This document shows, in pieces, positions 13,340 through 22,824 of a stretch of 28,297 bases of DNA. Each line of letters starts with the position of its first letter. Position 1 is the first letter of the stretch. Made by a program: the position numbers and the translations under genes. The notes under the pieces were generated by a model, which searched no databases, was not told where the DNA came from, and saw only the letters and a program-made list of their open reading frames with translations. Source of the DNA: an uncultured Oscillibacter sp. (GTDB lineage Bacteria; Bacillota; Clostridia; Oscillospirales; Oscillospiraceae); contig URKI01000029.1 in the NCBI GenBank assembly GCA_900548505.1, forward strand, positions 1-28,297, in the 5' to 3' direction.

Positions 13340-14497
13340 ATGACAAGGCCCTCGTTCAAAAACGCCCTGCGGCGGCTGGAGGCGCTGGCCCTGGCCGCGG
13401 GCACATTGTATCTGACCGCCGTCACCGCTGGAAGCGACACCGCCGTCAGCGCGGCAAAGGCCCTGGCCCAGTCCTCGCCTCTGGGGGCGGTGCGCTGGGA
13501 GCTGGGGGACCTTTGGACGGCGGACACACTGTCCGCCGCGGCGGTGCTGACCATTTCCCAGTCGCCGCTGCTGCTGTCCGCCCGGGCGGACGTGGCGGAG
13601 CTGTGGCAGAAGCGCCAGGGGGAGACCCCCGCCGAAGATCGTCCCGCCGGGGACGACATTGTCACCGAGCCGGTGGAGGAGACACCGCTGGATGCGCCCA
13701 ATGCCCCGGACAACGGGGTGGAGGCCCGGACTCTGGTGCCCACGGACCCCAGCGGCTACACCGTCTGCGGACGGGCCTACATCACCAACAGCACGGACCA
13801 CACCCTCTCTGTCACGGAGCTGGGGGAGCTGTTTGACGCGGAGCTGACGGGGGAGGGGCCCCAGGTCCTCATCGTCCACACCCACGGCAGCGAGTCGTAT
13901 ACCCCCGCCGGGGACACGGACGTAGTCTGGTCCGGCGACCACCGCACCACCGACAGCCGCTACAATGTGGTGGCCGTGGGCGACGCCATGGCGGAGGTGT
14001 TTTCCGCCGCAGGCATCAGCGTGCTCCACGACCGGACCCTCTACGACTACCCGGCCTACTCCGGGGCCTATGACCGCTCCCTTGCGGCCATCGAGAGCTA
14101 TCTTGCCCAGTATCCCACCATCCGCTTTATCCTGGACGTACACCGGGACGCCATTGAGGACAGTCAAGGCAACCAGTACAAGGTGGTCTCCGACGTGGAC
14201 GGCCAGACCTCCGCCCAGATGACGCTGGTGGTGGGCAGCGACGGAAGCGGCCTCAGCCACCCGGACTGGATGGAGAACCTGAAGCTGGCGGTGGCCCTGC
14301 AAAACCAGCTGCTCCAGGACTATCCCACCCTCATGCGGCCCATTCTGCTGCGAAACTCCCGCTATAACCAGCACGCCACCACCGGGTCCCTTCTGGTGGA
14401 GGTGGGCGCCGCGGGCAACTCCCCGGAGGAGGCGCATCTGGCAGGCACGCTGCTGGCCCAGGGCATGGTGGAGCTTCTGGAGGGCCGGAGCAAATAG
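13340..14497 (+). CDS. spoIIP: Stage II sporulation protein P
   Basis: SpoIIP is a mother-cell membrane-anchored amidase and endopeptidase that, with SpoIID and SpoIIM, digests septal peptidoglycan during engulfment of the forespore. The 385-residue protein has a hydrophobic N-terminal segment (about 13-30), a low-complexity linker (about 90-130), and an Amidase_3-like domain from about 150. Zn and catalytic residues fit: H180 in HTHGSESY, E185, H268 in FILDVHRD, and E354 in LLVEVGAAGN. The ATG at 13340 has GGGAGGTGAGG upstream. It is monocistronic between two terminators, with a sigma-E-like promoter in front. Confidence 0.95.
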   Translation: MTRPSFKNALRRLEALALAAGTLYLTAVTAGSDTAVSAAKALAQSSPLGAVRWELGDLWTADTLSAAAVLTISQSPLLLSARADVAELWQKRQGETPAEDRPAGDDIVTEPVEETPLDAPNAPDNGVEARTLVPTDPSGYTVCGRAYITNSTDHTLSVTELGELFDAELTGEGPQVLIVHTHGSESYTPAGDTDVVWSGDHRTTDSRYNVVAVGDAMAEVFSAAGISVLHDRTLYDYPAYSGAYDRSLAAIESYLAQYPTIRFILDVHRDAIEDSQGNQYKVVSDVDGQTSAQMTLVVGSDGSGLSHPDWMENLKLAVALQNQLLQDYPTLMRPILLRNSRYNQHATTGSLLVEVGAAGNSPEEAHLAGTLLAQGMVELLEGRSK

Positions 14498-14498
14498 G

Positions 14499-14533
14499 CA
14501 AAAAAAGAGACGGGAAAACCCGTCTCTTTTTTT
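14499..14533. terminator. Bidirectional terminator between spoIIP and the ilv operon
   Basis: AAAGAGACGGG AAAA CCCGTCTCTTT stem with flanking A- and T-runs; it serves spoIIP and the convergent ilvD. Confidence 0.95.
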
Positions 14534-14536
14534 ATT

Positions 14537-16195
14537 TCAGCGCATGACCGCGCCCAGATCGGCACTGGAGACCATGCGGGCATAGCGGCTGAGCCAGCCG
14601 GTTTTCACCTTGGGCTCCAGAGCCGTCCAGGCTGCCCGGCGGCGAGAGAGCTCCTCCTCCGATACCTCCAGGGTGATGGAGGCTGCGGGGATGTCGATGG
14701 TGATGGAGTCTCCCTCCTGCACCAGGCAGATGGGGCCGCCCGCTGCCGCCTCGGGGCTCACATGGCCGATGGAGGCACCCCGGGAGGCGCCGGAGAAGCG
14801 CCCGTCCGTGATGAGGGCCACGGTCTTGTCCAGCCCCATGCCGGCCAGGGCCGAGGTGGGGTTGAGCATCTCCCGCATACCCGGGCCGCCGCTGGGGCCC
14901 TCATAGCGGATGACCACCACGTCGCCGGGGACGATCTTGCCGGCGTAGATGGCGGCGATGGCGTCTTCCTCGCCGTCAAACACCCGGGCGGGGCCCGTGT
15001 GGCGCAGCATCTCCTCCGCCACGGCGCTGCGCTTGACCACGCAGCCGTCGGGAGCCAGATTGCCCCAGAGGATCTGGAGGCCGCCGGTGGGGCTGAAGGG
15101 GTCATCGATGGGCCGGATGGCGTTGGTGTCCAGATTCACCGCGCCCTGGATGTTCTCGCCCAGGGTCTTGCCGGTGACGGTCATCACATCCAGGTCCAGC
15201 AGTCCTGCCTTGGCAAGCTCCGCCTGGACGGCGGCGATGCCGCCGGCGGCGTACAGGTCGGACATGTGGGTGGGGCCCGCCGGGGCCAGGTGGCAGAGGT
15301 TGGGCGTGGCGGCGGAGATCTCGTTGAAGAGCTTCAGGTCCAGCGGCACCCCCGCCTCGTAGGCGATGGCCAGCAGGTGCAGCACCGTGTTAGTGGAGCA
15401 GCCCAGGGCCATGTCGCAGGTGAGGGCGTTGCGGATGGAGCGCTCCGTGACGATCTGGCGGGCGGTGACGCCCCGGCGCACCAGGTCCATGATGGCCATG
15501 CCGGCGCGCTTTCCCAGCTGGAGGCGCTTGGAGTAGGGGGCGGGGATGGTGCCGTTGCCGGGCAGGGCCAATCCGATGGCCTCGCACAGGCAGTTCATGG
15601 AGTTGGCGGTGTACATGCCAGAGCAGCTGCCGCAGCTGGGGCAGCAGTTTTCCGTGCAGTCCTCCAGCTGGGCGTCGGTGATGTGCCCGGCCTTGTAGGC
15701 ACCCACCGCCTCAAACATCTTGGAAAGGCTCACGGACTCGCCGCCGTAGGTGCCCGAGAGCATGGGCCCGCCGGAGCAGACCACCGCCGGCACGTCCATG
15801 CGCACGGCGGCCATGACCATGCCCGGCACGATCTTGTCGCAGTTGGGCACCAGCACCAGTCCGTCCAGCTGGTGGGCCATGAGCATGGTCTCCACGCTGT
15901 CGCAGATCAGCTCCCGGCTGGCCAGGGAGTACTTCATGCCCACATGACCCATGGCGATGCCGTCGCACACGCCGATGGCGGGGATGAGGATGGGGGTGCC
16001 GCCGGCCATCTCCACGCCGGACTTCACCGCCTGGGCGAGCTTATCCAGGTGCATGTGGCCGGGGACGATCTCGCTGTACGCCGAGACCACGCCGATGAGG
16101 GGCCGCTCCAGCTCCTCGGGGGTGTAGCCCAGGGCGTAGAAGAGGCTGCGGTTGGGGGCGCGCTCGCTGCCCTTTTTCACATTGTCGCTTCGCAT
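14537..16195 (-). CDS. ilvD: Dihydroxy-acid dehydratase
   Basis: IlvD dehydrates 2,3-dihydroxy acids to the 2-keto acid precursors of valine and isoleucine, using an Fe-S cluster and Mg2+. The 552-residue protein has C119 in VPNCDK and C188/C191 in CCPSCGSCSGMYTANSMNC. Around residue 45 it reads VPGHMHL, as in the oxygen-sensitive [4Fe-4S] E. coli type, rather than the CNxH found in [2Fe-2S] plant-type enzymes. The C-terminal half has VVVIRYEGPSGGPGMREML and ALITDGRFSGASRG. The ATG at 16195 has GGGAGG 7 bases upstream, 13 bases after ilvC. It is the last gene of the ilvBNCD operon. Confidence 0.98.
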   Translation of the reverse strand: MRSDNVKKGSERAPNRSLFYALGYTPEELERPLIGVVSAYSEIVPGHMHLDKLAQAVKSGVEMAGGTPILIPAIGVCDGIAMGHVGMKYSLASRELICDSVETMLMAHQLDGLVLVPNCDKIVPGMVMAAVRMDVPAVVCSGGPMLSGTYGGESVSLSKMFEAVGAYKAGHITDAQLEDCTENCCPSCGSCSGMYTANSMNCLCEAIGLALPGNGTIPAPYSKRLQLGKRAGMAIMDLVRRGVTARQIVTERSIRNALTCDMALGCSTNTVLHLLAIAYEAGVPLDLKLFNEISAATPNLCHLAPAGPTHMSDLYAAGGIAAVQAELAKAGLLDLDVMTVTGKTLGENIQGAVNLDTNAIRPIDDPFSPTGGLQILWGNLAPDGCVVKRSAVAEEMLRHTGPARVFDGEEDAIAAIYAGKIVPGDVVVIRYEGPSGGPGMREMLNPTSALAGMGLDKTVALITDGRFSGASRGASIGHVSPEAAAGGPICLVQEGDSITIDIPAASITLEVSEEELSRRRAAWTALEPKVKTGWLSRYARMVSSADLGAVMR

Positions 16196-16208
16196 GTGTC
16201 TGCCTCCC

Positions 16209-17228
<1,020 letters not shown>

Positions 17229-17295
17229 GGCTTCATTTCTCCTTTTTCCACGTGAATGGTCGATTTTGTTTGTTTTTCAGGGGGCTTTTTGTATC

Positions 17296-17775
17296 TCAGC
17301 CCCAGGAGGCCACGGGATGCAGGGCCGGGGCGGCCACCACCGTGCGGCTCAGCTCCGCCACCTGCCAGGGCTCCAGCTCCGCCAGCAGCGCGTCCAGCGC
17401 AGCGGGGGTGTGGGCACATTCCAGCACCGGGCAGCCGTCATCGGCGGTGAGTACCGCCGCGCCGTAGCGGCGGGCTAAATCAAAAAGGCCGTCGTCGCAG
17501 CGGCAGAGCTTCACTTCCAGCACTTCCCGCCGGGCGCCGCCCTCCAGCAGCGTCACCTGGCGGATATCCACCAGACGCCGGGCCTGTAGGGCCAGCTGGG
17601 TCAGGGGACGGCCGCACAGAGTAGTCACGGTGATGCGGCTGACGCCCTGCTCCGCCGTGGCGGAGACGCTCAGGCTGTCGATGGCCACGCCGTGGCGGCC
17701 GAAGAGGGCAATAATGCGTCCCAGCACCCCATTGGGATTTTCCGTCAGCATGGTGACAACGTTCGTCTGCTTCAT
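17296..17775 (-). CDS. ilvN: Acetolactate synthase small subunit
   Basis: This regulatory subunit activates IlvB and usually confers feedback inhibition by valine. The 159-residue protein has an N-terminal ACT domain (about 5-75, TNVVTMLTENPNGVLGRIIALFGRHGVAIDSL shortened here to its core VLGRIIALFGRHG) and a ferredoxin-like C-terminal domain. The ATG at 17775 is preferred because AAAGGAG lies 8 bases upstream; an in-frame ATG at 17793 overlaps the ilvB stop and would place this ribosome site inside the gene. The gene starts 14 bases after ilvB. Confidence 0.93.
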   Translation of the reverse strand: MKQTNVVTMLTENPNGVLGRIIALFGRHGVAIDSLSVSATAEQGVSRITVTTLCGRPLTQLALQARRLVDIRQVTLLEGGARREVLEVKLCRCDDGLFDLARRYGAAVLTADDGCPVLECAHTPAALDALLAELEPWQVAELSRTVVAAPALHPVASWG

Positions 17776-17789
17776 AACCGTAACTCCTT

Positions 17790-19454
17790 TCATGTCATGA
17801 TGATATCTTCCAGGCCGCCTCCGCCGGGGATCATGGGCAGCACCACCTCATCCTTGCCGATGGCGCAGTCGATCCAAACGGGGCCGTCTTCCTGCAATGC
17901 TTTTTGAAATACTTCCCGGAACTGCCGCGGTGTCTCGCACCGCCAGCCCTTGAGGCCGAAGCCCTCTGCCACCTTCACGAAGTCCGTGGCCCGGCAGGGG
18001 TCCGTGGCGGCGTAGCGGTGGTCGTAAAAGAGCGTCTGCCACTGGCGGACCATGCCAAGCACCTGGTTGTTGAAGATGACCGTGATGATGGGCAAGCCGT
18101 AGCTGACGGCGGTGCAGGCTTCGTTGAGGTTCATGTGGAAGCTGCCGTCGCCGGTGAGCATCACCACCCGCCGCTGCCGCCCCAGGGCCAGCTGGGCCCC
18201 GATGGCGGCGCCGTAGCCAAAGCCCATGGTGCCAAGACCGCCGCTGGTGAGGAACTGCCGGGGGGCCGTGTGGTGCAGGTACTGGGCCGACCACATCTGG
18301 TGCTGGCCCACGTCCGTGACGTACACGGCATCCTCGCCTGCCATGGAGGAGATGTCCTCCAAAATCTGATGGGGCTGGAGGAACGTTTCCTCCGTCCGGG
18401 GCCGGTAGTCTTTGGCCTGCCAGGCGCGGAGATCTTCCATCCACGCCGTCCGGTCTGTGGGGCGGAGCAGGGGGAGGAGGGCCTCCAGGGCCGCCGCCGC
18501 GTCGCCAGGCACGGACACGTCCGCCGCCACGTTCTTGCCGATCTCACTTTCGTCGATATCGATCTGCACCACCCTGGCCCGGCGGGCAAAGCCCTCGGGC
18601 CGGAGGGCCACCCGGTCAGAAAACCGGGCCCCTACGCAAAGGAGCGCGTCCGCCTCCTCCACCGCCCGGTTGGCGCTGTACCGGCCGTGCATGCCCAGCA
18701 TACCAAGGTTCATGGGGTCGTCCCACCGCAGGGCTCCGGCAGCCATGAGCGTGTGGACAGCGGGGAGGTTTGCCTTAGCCACCAGCTGCCGCAAAAGGGG
18801 CGCCGCTCCCGCGGAGATGACGCCGCCGCCGAAGTACACCAGGGGCCGCTTGGCCTCGTTGAGGACGGCTGCCGCCTGCGCCAGGGCCTCGGCGTCCGGC
18901 TTCGGCGGTGTGTCCGCCGCGGCGGGGGAGCGGGGGGTGAACTCGCAGACCGCTGTGGTCAGGTCCTTGGGGATGTCCACCAGCACGGGGCCTTTCCGTC
19001 CGCTCTGGGCGATGCGGAAAGCGGCGCGGATGGTGTCCGCCAGGTCCTCCACCCGCCGCACGGTGACGGAGTGCTTGGTCACCGGCATGGCGATACCCTC
19101 GATGTAGGCCTCCTGGAACCCGTCCAGCCCCAGCACACCGGTGGAGACGTTGCCGGTAAACGCCACCAGGGGGACAGAGTCCATATGGGCCGTGGCCAGG
19201 CCCGTCACCAGGTTGGTGGCGCCGGGGCCGCTGGTGGCCAGCACCACGCCGGTGCGGCCGGTGGCGCGGGCGTAGCCGTCTGCCGCGTGGGCCGCGCCGC
19301 ACTCGTCGGCCGTCAGCACCCACTTCACCCGCCCGGCGCTTTCATACAGCGCGTCGAACAGATTCAGCACCGTGCCGCCGGGGTAGCCGAACAGCAGCTC
19401 CACGCCCTGCTCCGCCAGCGTCTCCACAAAGATCTGCGCACCTGTCAGTTTCAT
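17790..19454 (-). CDS. ilvB: Acetolactate synthase large subunit
   Basis: IlvB condenses pyruvate with pyruvate or 2-ketobutyrate, the first shared step of valine, leucine and isoleucine synthesis. It needs thiamine diphosphate, FAD and Mg2+. The 554-residue protein has the catalytic glutamate E51 in LTADECGAAHAADGYAR, preceded by the FGYPGGTVL loop, a central FAD-binding domain, and the thiamine-diphosphate motif GDG at 435-437 with NN at 462-463. The ATG at 19454 has GGAGG 6 bases upstream; longer in-frame starts run back into the T-box. It is the first gene of the operon. Confidence 0.98.
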   Translation of the reverse strand: MKLTGAQIFVETLAEQGVELLFGYPGGTVLNLFDALYESAGRVKWVLTADECGAAHAADGYARATGRTGVVLATSGPGATNLVTGLATAHMDSVPLVAFTGNVSTGVLGLDGFQEAYIEGIAMPVTKHSVTVRRVEDLADTIRAAFRIAQSGRKGPVLVDIPKDLTTAVCEFTPRSPAAADTPPKPDAEALAQAAAVLNEAKRPLVYFGGGVISAGAAPLLRQLVAKANLPAVHTLMAAGALRWDDPMNLGMLGMHGRYSANRAVEEADALLCVGARFSDRVALRPEGFARRARVVQIDIDESEIGKNVAADVSVPGDAAAALEALLPLLRPTDRTAWMEDLRAWQAKDYRPRTEETFLQPHQILEDISSMAGEDAVYVTDVGQHQMWSAQYLHHTAPRQFLTSGGLGTMGFGYGAAIGAQLALGRQRRVVMLTGDGSFHMNLNEACTAVSYGLPIITVIFNNQVLGMVRQWQTLFYDHRYAATDPCRATDFVKVAEGFGLKGWRCETPRQFREVFQKALQEDGPVWIDCAIGKDEVVLPMIPGGGGLEDIIMT

Positions 19455-19479
19455 ATGCCCCTCCGTCCCACTGGAAAAA

Positions 19480-19732
19480 TAAAAAAGCCTTTGTCTCCTG
19501 AAAGAGACAAAGGCTTTAGAAAGCTCTCTGCGGTACCACTCTTCTTGACGCGAGATCGCGCCCACTCACGGGAGTCCAACAACCCCCTGTACGATAACGG
19601 GTACACCCGGTCCGACCTACTTACCTTCAGCAGACTGCTCAGAGATGATTTCACGGCTCCCGATACTTACTGTCTCGCACCAAACGACAGCTCTCTGAAA
19701 GCGGAAAGGAAACGCTACTTGTTCTCGTCAAC
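19480..19732 (-). promoter_or_regulatory. T-box leader, isoleucine (AUC) specifier
   Basis: The minus strand has Stem I with lower helix GAC-GAGA/TCTC-GTC, AGUA on the 5' side, and GAA-ATC-A on the 3' side of the specifier loop. The specifier is therefore ATC (complement of 19647-19649), isoleucine. The distal TTGGTGCGAGA region and the antiterminator AGTGGTACCGC (19530-19540) are present; bulge TGGT fits tRNA-Ile A73. The terminator (19482-19517) is a 14-bp stem AAAGCCTTTGTCTC/GAGACAAAGGCTTT followed by a T-run. Ile starvation should turn on ilvBNCD. Confidence 0.96.
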
Positions 19733-19756
19733 GCATTTGGAATTTTGTTGTTGGTT

Positions 19757-19785
19757 ACTATACCGTAAATTTTCCGGATTGTCAA
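19757..19785 (-). promoter_or_regulatory. Promoter of the ilv operon
   Basis: TTGACA (complement of 19780-19785), 17 bases, TATAGT (complement of 19757-19762) on the minus strand, about 25 bases before T-box Stem I. Confidence 0.88.
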
Positions 19786-19810
19786 CAGGGAATTTTCATT
19801 TATCCGCCTC

Positions 19811-19839
19811 TTGCGGACAATCTCAAAAACGTGTATAGT
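19811..19839 (+). promoter_or_regulatory. Promoter of the DUF815 ATPase gene
   Basis: TTGCGG (19811-19816), 17 bases, TATAGT (19834-19839), divergent from the ilv promoter and about 60 bases before the start codon. Confidence 0.65.
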
Positions 19840-19898
19840 AAAACGCAACTTTACCCGCCCCACCGGCGGCACAGCCACAAACGAGAGGAGCACAGTGT

Positions 19899-21092
19899 AT
19901 GAATATCCGGGAGCTATCCAACCGGCTGGAAAGCCTGGTGATCTTCCGCGCCGTCCTGGACGACGCCGTGGTGACGCGTCTGCGCACGGCGCTGGGGGCG
20001 CTGGAAGCAGGGGAGGGGGCCGTGGGCGCCCTGGCGGACTTTGAATCGGCCCTGTTCGCCCACACCTGCGACTGGACGGAGTATCTGCTGGAGACGGTAC
20101 TGGAGGACGAGAACCTCTGCGTCCGGCGCCGCTCGCCCCTGCCCGCGGAGCCGGCCCTGCGGGCCTGCCTTGCCCGGGAGCTGGACTTTCTCACGGAGCT
20201 GGGGTCGCTGACCCTCTCCCGTCTGCTGGCCATGGCGAACGCGGAGGAGGCGGGACAGTTCCTCACCCCCTGGGAGGTAAGCGACGCGGATTTTGCCGCC
20301 GCCTATGAAGCCCGGGCCGCCCAGGCCGGGCAGCGGGGCTACGGCATGTTTGCCAAGTACCACGTGTTCACCGTCTCGGACGGGGCCCTGGTGCCCGTGC
20401 GCTGCCCGGACGGCCAGACCCTTTCGGAGCTGCCCGGCTACGAGCGGGAGCGGGAGAAGGTGATCTCCAACACCCGGGCATTGCTTACCGGGACGGGTGC
20501 TGCCAACGTGCTCCTGTACGGCGACGCGGGCACCGGCAAATCCAGCACCGTCAAGGCCATCGCCAATGCCTTTGCCCCGGAGGGGCTTCGTCTGGTGGAG
20601 GTGAAAAAGCACCAGCTCTACCAGATCCCGGCCCTGATGGACGAGCTGAGCCGCAACCCGCTGAAGTTCATTCTGTTTATCGACGACCTGTCCTTCACCG
20701 CCGGTGACGACAACTTTGCCGCCCTGAAAGCCATTTTGGAGGGAAGCGTCAGCGGCAGCCCCCGGAACATCGCCGTCTACGCCACCTCCAACCGCCGCCA
20801 CCTAGTCAAGGAGACCTTCACCGACCGGGACGGAGACGAGCTCTACGCCGCCGACACCCGCCAGGAGATGATGAGTCTGGCTGCCCGCTTCGGCCTGACG
20901 GTCACGTTCCTGCGGCCGGAAAAGCAGCGCTTCCGGGAGATCCTGCTGGCGCTGGCACCCCAGTACGGGGTGGACTGCCCGGAAGAGCAGCTGGTGGAGC
21001 GGGCGGAGGCCTTTGCCCTGCGCAGCGGAGGGCGCAGCCCCCGGGTAGCCCGGCAGTTCCTCCAGCTCTACGGCTCCGGCGTGACGGTGTAA
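19899..21092 (+). CDS. DUF815-family AAA ATPase
   Basis: This 397-residue cytosolic protein has a helical N-terminal region (about 1-150) and an AAA+ ATPase core. Walker A is GDAGTGKSS at 208-216 and Walker B is FILFIDDLSF at 257-266. A sensor-like YATSNRRHLVKE follows, and the C-terminal lid includes RSPRVARQFLQLY. The ETFTDRDGDEL segment after the sensor motif is typical of DUF815 proteins. The biochemical role of the family is not established; the lack of a nuclease or protease domain suggests a remodelling or loading ATPase. GAGAGGAG lies about 8 bases before the ATG. It is monocistronic, with its own promoter and terminator. Confidence 0.9.
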   Translation: MNIRELSNRLESLVIFRAVLDDAVVTRLRTALGALEAGEGAVGALADFESALFAHTCDWTEYLLETVLEDENLCVRRRSPLPAEPALRACLARELDFLTELGSLTLSRLLAMANAEEAGQFLTPWEVSDADFAAAYEARAAQAGQRGYGMFAKYHVFTVSDGALVPVRCPDGQTLSELPGYEREREKVISNTRALLTGTGAANVLLYGDAGTGKSSTVKAIANAFAPEGLRLVEVKKHQLYQIPALMDELSRNPLKFILFIDDLSFTAGDDNFAALKAILEGSVSGSPRNIAVYATSNRRHLVKETFTDRDGDELYAADTRQEMMSLAARFGLTVTFLRPEKQRFREILLALAPQYGVDCPEEQLVERAEAFALRSGGRSPRVARQFLQLYGSGVTV

Positions 21093-21108
21093 AGCCGCCG
21101 GAAAATGC

Positions 21109-21149
21109 AAAAAAAGAACCGGCCTGTCCGAAAACAGGCCGGTTTTTTC
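21109..21149. terminator. Bidirectional terminator between DUF815 gene and rpsR
   Basis: GAACCGGCCTGT and ACAGGCCGGTT form an 11-bp stem with A-run and T-run flanks; it ends both convergent transcripts. Confidence 0.95.
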
Positions 21150-21165
21150 TCTTTGCGGCTGTGCC

Positions 21166-21417
21166 TTAGTCGGTGACGTAGGGCAGCAGAGCGATCTGAC
21201 GGGCACGCTTGATGGCCTCGGTCAGCTGACGCTGATGCATGGCGCAGGTGCCGGTGGTTCTGCGGGGCAGAATCTTGGAACGCTCAGAAACAAAGCGACG
21301 CAACTTGGCGGCGTCCTTGTAATCGATGGACTCGCACTTGTCCGCGCAGAACTGGCAGACCTTGCGGCGCTTGCCGCGCATGGGACGAGCGGGTCTCGCT
21401 TCACGATCAAAAGCCAT
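21166..21417 (-). CDS. rpsR: 30S ribosomal protein S18
   Basis: S18 binds the central domain of 16S rRNA next to S6. The 83-residue protein has the conserved core DYKDAAKLRRFVSERSKILPRR and TGTCAMHQRQLTEAIKRARQIALLPY. It keeps the cysteines KVCQFCADKC of the zinc-ribbon-like (C+) form. The ATG at 21417 is preceded by AAGGAGG; the gene follows ssb after 24 bases in the usual rpsF-ssb-rpsR order. Confidence 0.98.
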   Translation of the reverse strand: MAFDREARPARPMRGKRRKVCQFCADKCESIDYKDAAKLRRFVSERSKILPRRTTGTCAMHQRQLTEAIKRARQIALLPYVTD

Positions 21418-21441
21418 GAAATGGTTCCTCCTTTTTTAAGA

Positions 21442-21891
21442 TCAGAACGGCAGGTCGCCGTCCTCCTCGCCGATCTCGGCGAAATCGGAATGGCTGTCCA
21501 TGGGAGCGGCGGATGCGCGGCCACCCATGGGTGCGCTGTACGCAGGGGCACCGTAATCACCGGCGCCGTCCCGCTTGGAATCCCCGAAATAGACGTTGTC
21601 AGCCACGACTTCGGCGCTTCTGCGCTTGCCGCCGTCCTTATCCGTCCAGTCGCGGATCTGCAGCCGGCCCTCTACCACGGCCATGCGGCCCTTGGTGAAG
21701 TACTTGCTGACAAATTCCGCGGTACTGCGCCAGGCAACGATGTCGATGAAGTCCGTCTCCTTCTCGCCGCTCTGGGACTTGAAGTCCCGGTCCACGGCCA
21801 GGGAGAAAGACGTGACAGCGGTGCCGCTTCCCGTGCGGCGCAGCTCGGGGTCACGGGTCAGCCGACCCATGAGAATGATCTTGTTCAGCAT
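21442..21891 (-). CDS. ssb: Single-stranded DNA-binding protein
   Basis: SSB coats single-stranded DNA in replication and repair and recruits partners by its C-terminal tip. The 149-residue protein begins MLNKIILMGRLTRDPELR, has an OB-fold (about 1-105) including DFIDIVAWRSTAEFVSKYFTKG, then a short Gly/Ala-rich linker and the acidic tip EEDGDLPF, close to the canonical DDDLPF. The ATG at 21891 has GGAGG upstream, 12 bases after rpsF. Confidence 0.98.
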   Translation of the reverse strand: MLNKIILMGRLTRDPELRRTGSGTAVTSFSLAVDRDFKSQSGEKETDFIDIVAWRSTAEFVSKYFTKGRMAVVEGRLQIRDWTDKDGGKRRSAEVVADNVYFGDSKRDGAGDYGAPAYSAPMGGRASAAPMDSHSDFAEIGEEDGDLPF

Positions 21892-21903
21892 GAAAATGCC
21901 TCC

Positions 21904-22200
21904 TTATTCGCCCTTGCAGACGATCAGGGAACGCATGATGCCGTCGGTGATCCGCAGCTTACGATCCAGCTCCTTCGGGAAGGAAGGCTCGCTGGTGAAG
22001 CTCATCAGCACATAGTAGCCATCGTTCTTGTAGTTGATGGGATAGGCCAGCTTACGGCTGCCCCACTCTTCCACCTCAACAGCGGAACCATTCTGCTCAG
22101 CCAGGGTCTTGAAGTTGTTCACCAGAGCGGCGATGCCCTCTTCCCCCTGTGCAGGGTCGATGATGTAAACGACCTCATAATTGGCAGAAACCTTTGCCAT
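21904..22200 (-). CDS. rpsF: 30S ribosomal protein S6
   Basis: S6 forms a heterodimer with S18 on the small subunit. The 98-residue protein has the S6 motifs YEVVYIIDPAQGEE, the WGSRKLAYPINYKNDGYYVLMSF segment reduced to its core RKLAYPINYKNDGYYVLM, and LDRKLRITDGIMRSLIV. The ATG at 22200 has AAGGAGG 8 bases upstream; longer in-frame starts would cross the promoter. It is the first gene of the operon. Confidence 0.97.
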   Translation of the reverse strand: MAKVSANYEVVYIIDPAQGEEGIAALVNNFKTLAEQNGSAVEVEEWGSRKLAYPINYKNDGYYVLMSFTSEPSFPKELDRKLRITDGIMRSLIVCKGE

Positions 22201-22278
22201 GATTGCACCTCCTTTTGGACAAATGGCCCTCATTCGAAGATGAGAGCAAGGATATGCCCGCAGACTGCGAGCCTTATT

Positions 22279-22306
22279 ATTATATAGCAACCATGGAAAA
22301 TGTCAA
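22279..22306 (-). promoter_or_regulatory. Promoter of rpsF-ssb-rpsR
   Basis: TTGACA (complement of 22301-22306), 16 bases, TATAAT (complement of 22279-22284) on the minus strand: near-consensus sigma-A, as expected for a ribosomal operon. Confidence 0.88.
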
Positions 22307-22344
22307 GAAAAATTTCAAAATTTTTTTGCTTTTTGCATTTCCCG

Positions 22345-22373
22345 TTTTCCTCCGGCGTCATTTGTGCTATGAT
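22345..22373 (+). promoter_or_regulatory. Extended -10 promoter of the VOC-family gene
   Basis: TGCTATGAT ends at 22373 (extended -10), with a weak TTTTCC at 22345-22350, 17 bases upstream. A GCGCGC/GCGCGC hairpin (22387-22404) lies in the short leader. Confidence 0.55.
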
Positions 22374-22418
22374 GGAGCAAAACAACGCGCGCTTACCGGC
22401 GCGCAGGGGAGGCATTTT

Positions 22419-22823
22419 ATGAACTGCAAGGAGCTTTACGAGGGTCTGGGCCACATCGCCGTCCACACCCGGGATATGGACCAGAGCATCCGCTTTTATG
22501 AGCGCATCGGCGGCACGCTGCAAAAAAAGGACGCGATCCCCACGCCGGACGGGGACAAGCTTCTGGCGCTGGTGGACTTTGCCGGGGCCACGCTGGAGCT
22601 GATCCAGTCTCCCGTTCCCGCCCCCATGACCGAGGGCAACATCCCCCACATCGCCGTGTACGTCCGTGATGTGGACGCAGCTGCCGCCGCCCTCCGGGAG
22701 GCCGGGGTGGATACGTTCATGACGGAGGAGAAGGTGGTGCTGCCCAACCTCTTCGGCGGTCTGGAAAACTGGTTTTTCACCGGCCCCTCCGGCGAGCAGA
22801 TCGAACTTCTGCACATGCTGTAA
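22419..22823 (+). CDS. VOC/glyoxalase-family protein
   Basis: This 134-residue protein is a single vicinal-oxygen-chelate domain made of two beta-alpha-beta-beta-beta repeats. Repeat 1 starts GLGHIAVHTRDMDQSIRFYERIGG and repeat 2 starts HIAVYVRDVDAAAAALREAG. Likely metal ligands are H12, the Glu of LELIQSP, H72 region in IPHIAVYV and the Glu of EQIELLHML. Close families are lactoylglutathione lyase and methylmalonyl-CoA epimerase, but no specificity can be read. The ATG at 22419 has GGGGAGG 6 bases upstream. It is monocistronic and convergent with the radical SAM gene. Confidence 0.88.
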   Translation: MNCKELYEGLGHIAVHTRDMDQSIRFYERIGGTLQKKDAIPTPDGDKLLALVDFAGATLELIQSPVPAPMTEGNIPHIAVYVRDVDAAAAALREAGVDTFMTEEKVVLPNLFGGLENWFFTGPSGEQIELLHML

Positions 22824-22824
22824 G

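Noticed and set aside
17904..19838. Plus-strand 644-codon frame opposite ilvB and the T-box
   Set aside because: It covers a proven regulatory RNA and the complement of ilvB; no domain is seen.
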